Assembly (NCBI GenBank): GCA_934130375.1
Contig: CAKOXW010000001.1
Span: 541,482 to 605,481, forward strand
Reading direction: 5' to 3'
Source: an uncultured Bacilli bacterium
GTDB taxonomy: Bacteria > Bacillota_I > Bacilli_A > RF39 > UBA660
Length of the DNA stretch: 64,000 nt
A program made the position numbers and the translations under genes. A model generated the notes under the pieces. The model saw nothing but the letters and a program-made list of their open reading frames with translations. It was not told the origin of the DNA and did not search any database. This document shows positions 46,126-55,014 of this stretch, in pieces; position 1 is the stretch's first letter, and each line of letters opens with the position of its first letter.

Positions 46126-46599
46126 ATGAAAACTAATACAAACGAAATATGCAATTTAGGAAAGACAACTAGCTTCAATATGGAAGAAATAAATGATGAA
46201 ACATCTATAGGGAAACAAATTAAATATTTTAGAAAAATTAACAATATAAGAATCACCGATATGGCTGAAGAATTAGAAATTGGATATAATACTATTGTAA
46301 GATTAGAAGAACAAAGCGATAATCGAAACCTGAATCATAAAAGTATTCAAATAATTAATAAAATAATCGATTATTTAGATATTAGAGATAAATTGAATTT
46401 TAGTAATAATGAATACCTTGACTTTATATTAAATAAGCAATCATCTGCAATTAAAGAACTAAAAGATAAAATTGGAAGAATGGAAATAGCAAATGAATTA
46501 AATATAAATCCAGACTCAGTTAATAGATGGATAACATCAGATATTGTTATATCAAAAAAACATTATCACCAAATAAAAAAGATGCTTGAAACTAAATAA
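46126..46599 (+). CDS. XRE-type helix-turn-helix regulator with a second HTH at the C-terminus
   Basis: 157 residues from ATG 46126; an in-frame TTG at 46108 overlaps the preceding stop. Residues about 30-90 are an XRE/HTH_3 domain (IGKQIKYFRKINNIRITDMA then EELEIGYNTIVRLEEQ). The last 45 residues look like a second small HTH (IGRMEIANELNINPDSVNRW). It is the only plus-strand gene of the element and lies at its end, convergent with and overlapping the 46592 gene by 8 bases. A likely regulator of element transfer or excision; inferred. Confidence 0.65.
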   Translation: MKTNTNEICNLGKTTSFNMEEINDETSIGKQIKYFRKINNIRITDMAEELEIGYNTIVRLEEQSDNRNLNHKSIQIINKIIDYLDIRDKLNFSNNEYLDFILNKQSSAIKELKDKIGRMEIANELNINPDSVNRWITSDIVISKKHYHQIKKMLETK

Positions 46600-46783
46600 C
46601 ATCCTCTTTAGGTCTGCTACTTAAAATTTCAAGCACTTTTTCTAATACTTCGTCTTTTACTTTATCTTCAACATTTAAATTTTCAATACTTTTTAGCAAA
46701 AGTTTTGCTTTAAATGTGGCTAAGTTATCTAATAGTTGTTTAATTCCCTCATCAGTCGTAGGATAGTTGACAAAAACTTGCAA
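46592..46783 (-). CDS. Small hypothetical element protein
   Basis: The start is read as TTG 46783, because AGGGGG lies 6 bases before it; the longer frame to 46840 has no ribosome site. 63 residues, beginning QVFVNYPTTDEGIKQLLDNL and ending RPKEDVI. Mostly helical, no domain recognised. Last gene of the accessory operon. Confidence 0.55.
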   Translation of the reverse strand: MQVFVNYPTTDEGIKQLLDNLATFKAKLLLKSIENLNVEDKVKDEVLEKVLEILSSRPKEDVI

Positions 46784-46862
46784 ATCAATCCCCCTTACTC
46801 TTACATTTAATTCTATGCAAAAATAAGTTTTTAATTGCAAAATAAACTATTTATCTTCCTCC

Positions 46863-47381
46863 TTATATACTAGGTTTTTCTACAACATAATCAACGATAT
46901 ATTGGTAGTATTCTTCAGGCATATTTTTTAAAAGATAATCAGAAAAGTATTTCACCCAGTCATCATTGATACGATAATAATCTTTATCATTGTCATCGTA
47001 ATGTTTTTCTCTTGTCTCAACATCTTCATAATAAAAGTCATCATAACCATTTAAACCATCAAGGCTCGATTTTATACATCTATAATTTTCAAACATTCTT
47101 TCAAAAACACCTTTTTTATCAAAATCACAAGTTTCTATAAACTCTTCTAAATCATCTATATCAGAATCATAATTATTGAATACCCACTGAGAAAAACCTC
47201 CGTTTTCAACTTGATAATTAAAATTACCAAATATAACTGCAAGTTTCTCATAAGGTGTAAGATCAGACAAGAACTCTTCACGAGAAGTATTTCCTTTCCA
47301 ATTTTCATAGGCATTAGTCATTATAAACTGCCACAAATTATCATTAGTTTTTTCTTTTATTAATTCTTTATTAATTTCTAT
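46863..47381 (-). CDS. DUF4375/DMP19-like protein, apparent AUA start
   Basis: The only start that fits the strong AGGAGG site is ATA 47381 (7-base spacing), giving 172 residues; conventional calling would pick TTG 47336. A DUF4375 pattern is visible: EKLAVIFGNFNYQVENGGFS then QWVFNNYDSDIDD, matching the E--NGGF-Q---N motif. The acidic C-terminus ends VEKPSI. Members occur in many bacteria and are of unknown function, sometimes called DNA mimics. Its tail is fused to the CCTCCTTATATAC junction motif shared with three other element genes. Confidence 0.65.
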   Translation of the reverse strand: MEINKELIKEKTNDNLWQFIMTNAYENWKGNTSREEFLSDLTPYEKLAVIFGNFNYQVENGGFSQWVFNNYDSDIDDLEEFIETCDFDKKGVFERMFENYRCIKSSLDGLNGYDDFYYEDVETREKHYDDNDKDYYRINDDWVKYFSDYLLKNMPEEYYQYIVDYVVEKPSI

Positions 47382-47512
47382 AAATAATCCTCCTTAAAAA
47401 CTTTTCTCTAATTTAGATATCATTAAGTGATATCTATAATATTTTTTTATACTCATACTAGGGAACACTACCTTAAAATAGTGTACCCATAACTTTATAA
47501 ACCTTAATATTT

Positions 47513-49165
47513 TCATATACTCACACTTTCTTGATTAATATTATATTCTAATTCCTTATCAGCCATTTTTTGATAATTATCAATTATTTTCTTACTATAA
47601 TTAACAATAGTATTAAATGAATTATCAATTTCTTTGAAATCTCTATTTTTACTCCAAGAGTAGAGATACATCATCGAATAATCTTTTGTATCAAGTCCCA
47701 AATATTTTGATACAACATAAGCAATTGATTCAGCCTCGCTTTCGTATTGTTCTCTATGTTCTGTGTATTCTTTATGATTATCTTTTAAATGCTTATGTGC
47801 TAGAGAATGAGCATACTCGTGAACTATAACTTTTAGTCTCATTAAATTATTTAGATTTTTCTTAACAACAATTGTGTTATTATCAAAATCACAATAACCT
47901 TTAGCACCACTTGGAATATCATCATATTTAACTTTAAATTCCTCTTTATAAATTGCTTTTATAAAAATATCTGCAACACTATCAGCCCTAGGATCTTCAA
48001 GCATAGGATTTAAAGACTTGTTAATTTCCTCAAGTGGCATAGTAGTTTGACTAGCATCAAAAACATTTCCAACTTTAAAGTGAGTTGCTTTTTCTTTATA
48101 AAAAGTTACCGAATTATCTTTTTTATCTTTTAATCTTTTTAATTCATCCTCACTTAATAAATAAATGGGCTTTATATCAAATTGAGAGTCACTTATATTT
48201 ACTTTAATAAACTTTAAAAAAACAGGAAATAATATTTTTATTCCTGTTTCACCCTCATTTATTTTATAACCCATTTTAGAGAATGTATTAAAAGATGCTA
48301 CATACTTTGAATCAGGTTTTTGTAGCCATATTAAGCATTGATTATTGAAAGAATAATTATTAAAATTAACAATGTTATCTAAAAATCTTTTTATATCTGA
48401 TTCACTACTAAAACTATTAATAGCTTGTTTTTTTAAATCAATTAGAATATTTTTTACATCATTTTCTAATTTTTCTTTTTCTTTATCATCCTTTGTATTT
48501 TTAGCTTTAAAACTTAATTCTGCAATTGCTTTTACTTTATCTTGTATTATATTATCATCCCTCCTAATATTTAATTTATTTCTATCTAATCCTGATAAAA
48601 AGAAAAAGTCATCTATATCAACATCATAGTTATTAATAAAAATATTATAAATATCTTTTGTATAATATTTATTAAATATTTTCATTGCTTTTTCATACTC
48701 TAGTGGAACAGAGTCAATGATTTCACTTTGAAGTTTATTCATAGTCTCAAAATCAAAAAATTTAGAGTCATTAGCAAACTCTAAACAGTAAGAAAGATGA
48801 TTAACTTTTTCTTTAGGTAAAAAATCAGGATGTACTCTTAATTCAACAACACCAAAATGCTTTTCAAAATAATCAAAGTATTCTTTCGAACTGTTGATGG
48901 GTTTATAAAAATATTTTATTTCACCAACAGGCTCTGTATCTTCATCATAAATGATATTTCCTTTTTCATCTATAACCTCAACAACACCGATAGGAATACC
49001 CAAGTCAAGCATTAACAACATTACATCATCAGAAATTAAATAAGCAATTCTCATATTTAGATTTTGAAAAATCTCATCGCCAACAATTTCTCGTTCATAA
49101 TTATATTTGTTAATATTATCTTTGATATGTGGATTATTTCTTAATTGTTCTATTTTTTCAATCAT
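47513..49165 (-). CDS. ArdC-like antirestriction protein with zinc metallopeptidase domain
   Basis: 550 residues from ATG 49165, which overlaps the upstream stop by 8 bases. The first 180 residues form an extra domain of unknown type. The middle (about 240-320) is the ArdC ssDNA-binding domain: NYSFNNQCLIWLQKPDSKYV and FNTFSKMGYKINEGETG. The C-terminal part has the zinc site VIVHEYAHSLAHKH (His449, Glu450, His453) and ESEAESIAYVVSKYLGLD. ArdC proteins protect incoming DNA from restriction and are often carried into recipients. It ends QESVSI. Confidence 0.8.
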   Translation of the reverse strand: MIEKIEQLRNNPHIKDNINKYNYEREIVGDEIFQNLNMRIAYLISDDVMLLMLDLGIPIGVVEVIDEKGNIIYDEDTEPVGEIKYFYKPINSSKEYFDYFEKHFGVVELRVHPDFLPKEKVNHLSYCLEFANDSKFFDFETMNKLQSEIIDSVPLEYEKAMKIFNKYYTKDIYNIFINNYDVDIDDFFFLSGLDRNKLNIRRDDNIIQDKVKAIAELSFKAKNTKDDKEKEKLENDVKNILIDLKKQAINSFSSESDIKRFLDNIVNFNNYSFNNQCLIWLQKPDSKYVASFNTFSKMGYKINEGETGIKILFPVFLKFIKVNISDSQFDIKPIYLLSEDELKRLKDKKDNSVTFYKEKATHFKVGNVFDASQTTMPLEEINKSLNPMLEDPRADSVADIFIKAIYKEEFKVKYDDIPSGAKGYCDFDNNTIVVKKNLNNLMRLKVIVHEYAHSLAHKHLKDNHKEYTEHREQYESEAESIAYVVSKYLGLDTKDYSMMYLYSWSKNRDFKEIDNSFNTIVNYSKKIIDNYQKMADKELEYNINQESVSI

Positions 49166-49385
49166 AGTTATTCTCACTAATGACCATAGAATGATCGTTT
49201 TCATCAACAATTTCTATAATTAATTCTCTTAAATCTTCTTCGTTCATATTTAAAACTTCTTCATGATTTAAGTATGGATATGTATTATCATTAAAATCTA
49301 AATCATTTTTTAAATAATCTAATAATTCATTTTTATTCATTTCATAAAATGGAGCATACTCTAAATTACCGATATTTATGTTCAT
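49158..49385 (-). CDS. Small acidic hypothetical protein
   Basis: 75 residues, ATG after GGAGGTTTCA. Acidic and helical, with ALHEEVLNMNEEDLRE-like content (LNHEEVLNMNEEDL). No known domain. Its stop overlaps the ArdC start by 8 bases, so it is translationally coupled and may be a partner of ArdC. Confidence 0.6.
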   Translation of the reverse strand: MNINIGNLEYAPFYEMNKNELLDYLKNDLDFNDNTYPYLNHEEVLNMNEEDLRELIIEIVDENDHSMVISENNYD

Positions 49386-49395
49386 TGAAACCTCC

Positions 49396-50106
49396 TTATA
49401 TATTTATATCTTTAATTTTTTCTATTTCTATATTTTTAATTTTGGTGTAATTAATTATTAATTCATTTTCATTTCTACATTTGAAACAAGCAAAAATATC
49501 TTCTTTATTTATAGTTGATTTAATAATTATATTACCATCAAATCTTTTAGCAAACCATTTGGCAATATCGTAATTATCAGTCCAAGACAATGCATTATAA
49601 TTATCTTTACTATAAGTGCCACGATAAATAGTTATTTCATCTGGTAATTGTTGAAGATAAGTGAATTCATCTGAAGTCATTATCATTTTTTTATCACTTT
49701 TTTTAAATAGTCTTAAAGACATTGCAGGTGTTACATTTACATCAGCATTAGGAAATTCAGTATTCATCCAAATATCCTTTAAGTATTTATTAAAATCTTC
49801 TTTTGAAAGAAATGATGAAATTAGTTTTAAAAAAAGTAAGTGATATGGTTTATTCATTAGTAAAAATATTTTATCAAGATTGTCAGCTGACATAATATCA
49901 TCTTCTTTTTGTTTGATGTATTTGTTAAAGTTTTCTCTGTTATTTATTACATCTATAAAAACAAACTTATCATTTTCTTTAAAAACAGTTGGATTGTTAG
50001 AAATAAAAGGATGATACACAATAAATGGATATTCATCATTAACACTAGGATCAAGCTTTAAATAATTTAAAGCAAGTTCTTTAATAGCATCTAAATTAGT
50101 TTTCAT
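49396..50106 (-). CDS. Possible ADP-ribosyltransferase-like accessory protein
   Basis: 236 residues, ATG after AAGGAT and a 4-base ATGA overlap with the upstream gene. The C-terminal third has the ordered motifs ITIYRGT, NALSWTDNYDIAKWFAKRFD and CRNENELIINY. These resemble the R / S-x-T / E-x-E triad of R-S-E type ADP-ribosyltransferases and of related phage proteins. The N-terminal 130 residues are unrecognised. It ends KDINI. If active it could modify recipient proteins; the fold call is tentative. Confidence 0.5.
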   Translation of the reverse strand: MKTNLDAIKELALNYLKLDPSVNDEYPFIVYHPFISNNPTVFKENDKFVFIDVINNRENFNKYIKQKEDDIMSADNLDKIFLLMNKPYHLLFLKLISSFLSKEDFNKYLKDIWMNTEFPNADVNVTPAMSLRLFKKSDKKMIMTSDEFTYLQQLPDEITIYRGTYSKDNYNALSWTDNYDIAKWFAKRFDGNIIIKSTINKEDIFACFKCRNENELIINYTKIKNIEIEKIKDINI

Positions 50107-50819
50107 ATCCTTATATCACCATCACCGATGCTTATGTTATAATCTAATTCTTCATCAACAAAGTTTTTCAATTTTTGCTTCATACCTAGCATTAAAGTGA
50201 CATCACTTGTTAAATCAGGGGTATATTCCTCAAAGTGCATATTTTCAAATTCGGTATGTTCATTATCTAAAAATCTAGAATATCGAAGTCCAACTTTACC
50301 ATCCATGATAATTAAATCACAAAAGAAGTTTCCATCTTCAAAAGTTGCTAAATCATAATAGTCCTCATAATCTAAATCTTCTGCACTAACAACTATTTTT
50401 TCTAAGTCAGCAAGATTTCTATTACAATTAAATTTACAATTATAATTAGCATCTAAATATCTAGGAAAATTCTTTTTAATTACATTTAAGGCATATTCAG
50501 TAGCTTTATCATAATCGCCATTATTAAAATATTTAGCAGAATGATATGCTTTACTATCAAACGAGTTATTGTTATCAGAGCAATTCCTATCAGCAATGAC
50601 AACCATTATTTGATTTGAATTTCTACACATACAAGACCAAATACATAAATCATCCTCAACCTCATTGTCTGCATACATAATCAATTGTAGTCCTTGTTCT
50701 CTACAATTATTAAATACATTATAATAACCATTGAATGATGGATTTAATTTTGTTAATTTACTTTCTAAAACTTCAAAGAACTTTTTACTCAACTCAAAAC
50801 TTTTGTTTTTTTCAAACAA
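50103..50819 (-). CDS. Hypothetical element protein, TTG start
   Basis: 238 residues from TTG 50819, 8 bases after GGAGG. The sequence mixes helical and beta segments with several Cys (CNRNLADLE, CKFNCNR). No domain recognised. It ends GDGDIRI with TGA inside the next start (ATGA). It follows the DUF4314 gene after the TATAAGTATATAAGGAGG junction motif. Confidence 0.6.
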   Translation of the reverse strand: MFEKNKSFELSKKFFEVLESKLTKLNPSFNGYYNVFNNCREQGLQLIMYADNEVEDDLCIWSCMCRNSNQIMVVIADRNCSDNNNSFDSKAYHSAKYFNNGDYDKATEYALNVIKKNFPRYLDANYNCKFNCNRNLADLEKIVVSAEDLDYEDYYDLATFEDGNFFCDLIIMDGKVGLRYSRFLDNEHTEFENMHFEEYTPDLTSDVTLMLGMKQKLKNFVDEELDYNISIGDGDIRI

Positions 50820-50832
50820 TACTTTATCCTCC

Positions 50833-51087
50833 TTATATACTTATACTATTTTTTTCTTCAATATCTTTATTTATGTCAACAACTTCAAATTTATCAACAC
50901 CATAGATTAAAGCAAGATTTCTACCGTCATCCCACAATACTCCAATCTGTCCTTCATCATCTATGTAATTAATTGTACCAAGAGTACCACTTGGAACAGC
51001 ATATGGATCGTCCATATAATCAAGTTTAACTCTTGTTCCTATTGGGTATTTACTTTTTATAAAATCTAATTTTTCTTTACTTATCAT
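50833..51087 (-). CDS. DUF4314 domain protein
   Basis: 84 residues. The conserved body is YPIGTRVKLDYMDDPYAVPS then GTLGTINYIDDEGQIGVLWD and RNLALIYGVDKFEVV, the DUF4314 pattern found on conjugative elements. SH3-like beta fold expected. ATG after GGAGGATTTAAA. The tail EKNSISI is encoded by the junction motif. Confidence 0.85.
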   Translation of the reverse strand: MISKEKLDFIKSKYPIGTRVKLDYMDDPYAVPSGTLGTINYIDDEGQIGVLWDDGRNLALIYGVDKFEVVDINKDIEEKNSISI

Positions 51088-51221
51088 TTTAAATCCTCCT
51101 TATAATTTTCTTCTTCTCTAGAACACTTACTAGAGATTTTAATTGCACTATATAAAAAAAGTGATAGAGTTAGTTCTACCACAACAAATATTATAAATAT
51201 TATCCATTTCCAAATTTCCAA
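51084..51221 (-). CDS. Small single-helix membrane protein, TTG start
   Basis: 45 codons between the attenuator hairpin and the DUF4314 gene. TTG 51221 lies 8 bases after AAGGAGG. The protein starts MEIWKWIIFIIFVVVELTLS, one membrane helix, then a basic/acidic tail. Its TGA overlaps the next ATG, so it is coupled. First gene of the accessory operon. Function unknown. Confidence 0.65.
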   Translation of the reverse strand: MEIWKWIIFIIFVVVELTLSLFLYSAIKISSKCSREEENYKEDLK

Positions 51222-51249
51222 TATTTTATCCTCCTTAAAATTATTCATT

Positions 51250-51280
51250 AAAAAAGATTAGTTATATTGCAAACTAATCT
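51250..51280 (-). terminator. Terminator/attenuator immediately before the accessory operon
   Basis: AGATTAGTT (51255-51263) pairs with AACTAATCT (51272-51280); T6 follows on the minus strand. Only about 20 bases separate it from AAGGAGG of the next gene, so transcripts from the promoter at 51406-51434 must read through it. Confidence 0.7.
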
Positions 51281-51392
51281 ACATTGTCCTATACTAGCGA
51301 CAACTCTCTTTGATCTTATATCCACCATTTATTCAGAAAGGAGGTGTGATACCGATCGGTCGAGTTAAATGGTTTAATATCAAGTATTATTC

Positions 51393-51434
51393 ACTTGATA
51401 AATCAAGTATAACATATATGTCGAACTTTGTCGA
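51393..51434 (-). promoter_or_regulatory. Promoter with overlapping operator-like palindrome
   Basis: TCGACA (51434-51429) and TATACT (51411-51406) with a 17-base spacer. The palindrome ACTTGAT-AA-ATCAAGT (51393-51408) overlaps the -10 box, a likely repressor site. It drives the leader and attenuator ahead of the 51221 operon. No other gene is seen in 51222-51455. Confidence 0.55.
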
Positions 51435-51455
51435 TAGTTTTTCAACTAAACCTAA

Positions 51456-53231
51456 TTATTCTAGTTCAATTTGTGTATTTTTGTTTAAAGTTTTCTCTTT
51501 TCTAAACTCATCCAAGTTAAAACATACTATATCATATTTTTTAGATTTATTAGGAACATTGCACTTTTTAATCTTAATTGGATAGTTGCTGATAGGTACA
51601 ATATGAGCTTTAATCGGATGCATCCTAGTTCTCATAAAGATTGACTCACCAAACTTGAATCTCATAAGTTCATCAGGCATCATTAACTCACGACCAATTA
51701 AAGATTTATCATTAGAAATGTTATAATCTAATTGTTCTAATCTCGAAGAAGTAGATACACGAGAAGATGAAATAGTGTATTTACCTAAACGAGTAGATAT
51801 TTCTTTGGCAGTTTCATTGTCTGCTGTTAAAAGATAAACCCAATTAGTACAGTTAGATTTGATAGTACCTGTTTGTTCTTTATAAGTTTCTTTAAGCTGG
51901 TCAAAATCCTGAATCACCAAATAATATCGTATGTTCCTAGAACGAGATACGGTAATTTTTCCGCTTATGGATGGAATTTGGGGCATATTTGAAAATTCAT
52001 CGAGTATAAAGTTAACCCTAATTGGCAATTTACTTGTTGAAAGTGACTGTGCATAATTAACAAGTGCTTGATAACATTGGTCTATAAATAATGATGCAAG
52101 ATCGTGTCTTGATTCCTTTTCATCAGGAATAATTAAATAGACAGCAGTTTTCTTTTTACCAATATCTTCAAGTTCAAAATCAGTTCTACTAGTAAGGTTA
52201 GCAATACCTGTATCACTAAACATTTTGATAACAGTAGCAAGAACTGAAAACAAAGTAGCACGAGTTTCACCTTTGGCAAAACTACCTGTGGCATAAGCGT
52301 TTTTTGCAAGATTTCCAAATGGTTTTTGCTGAAAATACAAATCTAATGAATTGAATCTATCAATCATTTTAGCTCCGTGTTCAACAAGCATTGTATAAAT
52401 TGAATATAAGTGAACTTGTTCTTCACAGGGGGCATCTTCAATTATTGCATAACATAAGGCAGTTAAAACTGATGTTGCTGATTTTTCCCAATACATATCT
52501 TTACTAGATAAGTTTTTTGTTAATGACTTGGCAAAGTTTTCAATTAAATCACCAGCCAAATCTATGTTACCACTCTTATAATATTTATAAGGAAGATGTA
52601 GTGGATTCCAACCATCACTTGCAAAGGCATCTCTTAAATTGATGACCTTAATAGCATAACCTTGTTTCTTTAAAAAGTTTGCTGTATTAGAATAAATCTC
52701 ACCTTTAGTATCATTTATAATCATTGATTCCCCAGCATAACCTAAATTAAAAACCATCGGTAGAATATTACAAATTGTTTTACCTGATCCAGTAGAGCCA
52801 ATTATTAAAGTATGGTCAAAAGAGTCAGAATAATAATATTTACCATCCATATATGTTACAGGAATACCACCACTAGAAAGTTTACTCCCAATGTTCCAAA
52901 CTTTAAACTCTTTTTTGATTTCTTTTTTAGTAGCCCACCTAGAACTACCATATTCATAAGAGCCATCTTCTTTTGGCATTTTTTTTAATTTTTGTAATTT
53001 AAGTTTTAATTCTTTATCATATTTTAATATAAATAAAATTATTATTGTTGATAAAAGAATTGTTCCAAATAAAAGTCCCATATCTTTTAATTGAATGAGA
53101 GAGTGAAACACATTTAAGTTCCACTCTAACTTAATATTATTTTTAATTATGTGAGTTAAATTATAGCAAATATTAGCAGATATTATAAAATCACAAATAT
53201 ATATAATTATATAATTAATTAACTTTTTAAT
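51456..53231 (-). CDS. VirD4/TraG-type coupling ATPase, apparent AUU start
   Basis: In-frame coding continues upstream of the first GTG (53111) to ATT 53231, which sits 8 bases after GGAGG, giving 591 residues. The extension encodes the first of the two N-terminal membrane helices expected of VirD4 (KKLINYIIIYICDFIISANI); the second is GLLFGTILLSTIIILF. Then come YGSSRWATKKEI, Walker A IIGSTGSGKT (about 145-152), AGESMIINDTKGEIY and the Walker B ILDEFSNMP. It delivers the relaxase-DNA complex to the mating channel. It follows the InlB-repeat gene by 12 bases. Confidence 0.9.
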   Translation of the reverse strand: MKKLINYIIIYICDFIISANICYNLTHIIKNNIKLEWNLNVFHSLIQLKDMGLLFGTILLSTIIILFILKYDKELKLKLQKLKKMPKEDGSYEYGSSRWATKKEIKKEFKVWNIGSKLSSGGIPVTYMDGKYYYSDSFDHTLIIGSTGSGKTICNILPMVFNLGYAGESMIINDTKGEIYSNTANFLKKQGYAIKVINLRDAFASDGWNPLHLPYKYYKSGNIDLAGDLIENFAKSLTKNLSSKDMYWEKSATSVLTALCYAIIEDAPCEEQVHLYSIYTMLVEHGAKMIDRFNSLDLYFQQKPFGNLAKNAYATGSFAKGETRATLFSVLATVIKMFSDTGIANLTSRTDFELEDIGKKKTAVYLIIPDEKESRHDLASLFIDQCYQALVNYAQSLSTSKLPIRVNFILDEFSNMPQIPSISGKITVSRSRNIRYYLVIQDFDQLKETYKEQTGTIKSNCTNWVYLLTADNETAKEISTRLGKYTISSSRVSTSSRLEQLDYNISNDKSLIGRELMMPDELMRFKFGESIFMRTRMHPIKAHIVPISNYPIKIKKCNVPNKSKKYDIVCFNLDEFRKEKTLNKNTQIELE

Positions 53232-53243
53232 TTACTAATCCTC

Positions 53244-54494
53244 CTAATTGAAATTAAGCTGTCCTGATGATCTAGTCCAAGCCTCTGAATAACCATTGGT
53301 ACAACTAACAGCAACCCAATACAAGTATGGGAAGTTATAATTTTTATAATTTGTATGTCTTGCTATATAATCTTTTTGTACTTCAGCTTGAGCTCTAGTT
53401 AATGTGTAATCAGTAACTACCCAATAATAATTTGGAGCTGATGGAGCAATTTCAACACGACCTGACCAACCTGCATCTTGGAATACTTTAAGTAATGCAG
53501 TAGCATTACCATAAGGTCCATGCCCTGTCATCAACATACAATATGATTCAGTAATATTTGCTGTTAAAGAAATATTATAATCAGGCATGGTATCAACCCA
53601 ATTATTCCAACCGTGAAAAGTATGATAAATATCTAATAAACTCTGTGCATTTAAGTTCTCGATATTATCACCATAAGCAACTGTTCTTTGAGTCCATAAA
53701 TTACCATTAACATAGTAACTTACAACATAACTATTTTTACTCCAATTAGCTTTATATTTCTTATTACCAACATTATTAGAAATAGTAATATCTTTTAAAA
53801 TACCATTTATGTCAGTACCTGACCATCCTGTAAAAGTATAACCTTTTTTAGTAGGCTGTGGAAGTGTGATAGTATCATTAACATTATAACTATTTGGCTG
53901 ATTAGATATACTTCCACCATCTAAATCATAAGATATAGAATAAGTATCTAAATGCCAATTAGCTGTATAACTTCTATCACCAATACTGCCTTTTGAAATA
54001 ACAACATTTTTTGATAAACCATTTATGTCAGTACCTGACCAACCTGTAAAAGTGTATCCTCTTTTACTAGGAGTGGGAAGTGTAAACTCTTGTGTTACAT
54101 TATAATTTTGTGGAGCATTAGAAATAATACCACCATTTAAGTTATAAACTATGGAATATGTATTCGTATGCCAAATAGCATATATTTTTTTATTATTGAT
54201 ATCATTAATATTTTTTATTGCATTGTTATATTCTACATTACCATTTGAAGTAGAACTATAACCTAAAAAAGTATAACCTTTTTTATATGGAGTTGGAAGT
54301 GTGGTAGAACTACCAACTAACTTTATATTTTCATTTTTAAAAGTACCACCTGTACCATCAATAGTAATTACATAATCTTCAATTTTAAAAGTATTTATGT
54401 GATTACTTGAAGTGTTATAAAATGCTAATGTAGATTTAATAGTTAAAAGAAGAACTATCAAACTTAATATAATTAAACTAATTTTTTTCTTCAT
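53244..54494 (-). CDS. Secreted InlB-type (Listeria-Bacteroides) repeat protein of the element
   Basis: 416 residues with signal region STLAFYNTSSNHINTF, a SipW-type site. Four beta-grasp InlB_B repeats follow: GYTFLGYSSTSNGNVEY, GYTFTGWSGTDINGLSKN, GYTFTGWSGTDINGILKD and a weaker HTFHGWNNWVDTMPDY. The last 110 residues form a separate domain with TGHGPYGNATALLKVFQDAG and AVSCTNGYSEAWTRSSG. Its start overlaps the SipW gene end by 17 bases, so the two are coupled. A probable adhesin or mating-aggregation protein processed by that SipW. Confidence 0.8.
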   Translation of the reverse strand: MKKKISLIILSLIVLLLTIKSTLAFYNTSSNHINTFKIEDYVITIDGTGGTFKNENIKLVGSSTTLPTPYKKGYTFLGYSSTSNGNVEYNNAIKNINDINNKKIYAIWHTNTYSIVYNLNGGIISNAPQNYNVTQEFTLPTPSKRGYTFTGWSGTDINGLSKNVVISKGSIGDRSYTANWHLDTYSISYDLDGGSISNQPNSYNVNDTITLPQPTKKGYTFTGWSGTDINGILKDITISNNVGNKKYKANWSKNSYVVSYYVNGNLWTQRTVAYGDNIENLNAQSLLDIYHTFHGWNNWVDTMPDYNISLTANITESYCMLMTGHGPYGNATALLKVFQDAGWSGRVEIAPSAPNYYWVVTDYTLTRAQAEVQKDYIARHTNYKNYNFPYLYWVAVSCTNGYSEAWTRSSGQLNFN

Positions 54495-54969
54495 ATTTTG
54501 TTACCTCCTGTTTTTTTCTGCGATAATCAAAATACAAATCAATTATTAGAATTATAACTGTTATGAATAAAATATATTTATGTGTATAAATAAAATCAGC
54601 ATACAAGCCCAAAAATGGTATACACCAATTAGTGCCTTTACCTAGAACTTGATTATCATTAACAATTATAGAATCATTACTTTTATTAGCATCACCTTTG
54701 GTAATAAAGCCACCATCAACTTGTTCAACTAATCTATGTGATATTGTATGATGTTTTGTATAATACACTAGTATATCATCTTTATTAAATTTATCCAAAT
54801 CATGCTCGTGATAATATAGTAAAGAGCCAACTTTTAAGGTCGGCTCCATACTACCTGAAATAACAACGAGTGGTTTATGTCCCCAAAAACTTGGTATAAA
54901 AATTAATAAATATATTAATACTAGCACATAGACTAAACTAATAATTATATTCTTAATTTTTAATAACAT
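54478..54969 (-). CDS. sipW: SipW-type signal peptidase I carried by the element
   Basis: 163 residues. Membrane helix about 7-27, catalytic Ser40 in VISGSMEPTLKVG, His78 in TISHRLV, FITKGDANKSND, and a second helix near 130-148. This is a full-length, ordinary SipW without the C-terminal extension of the chromosomal one. It sits between the BsaA-like substrate and the InlB-repeat substrate. AGGTG ribosome site. Confidence 0.92.
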   Translation of the reverse strand: MLLKIKNIIISLVYVLVLIYLLIFIPSFWGHKPLVVISGSMEPTLKVGSLLYYHEHDLDKFNKDDILVYYTKHHTISHRLVEQVDGGFITKGDANKSNDSIIVNDNQVLGKGTNWCIPFLGLYADFIYTHKYILFITVIILIIDLYFDYRRKKQEVTKYEEKN

Positions 54970-55014
54970 ATTTCACCTATATAAACTAATAAACTAGTTT
55001 ATTATAATTCCTTT

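Noticed and set aside
51310..51585. 91-codon plus-strand ORF with GRVKWFN, cold-shock-like
   Set aside because: Similarity stops after seven residues, the SD lies inside the frame rather than before its ATG, and the 3' half is antisense to the VirD4 end. Reported only as a leader curiosity.
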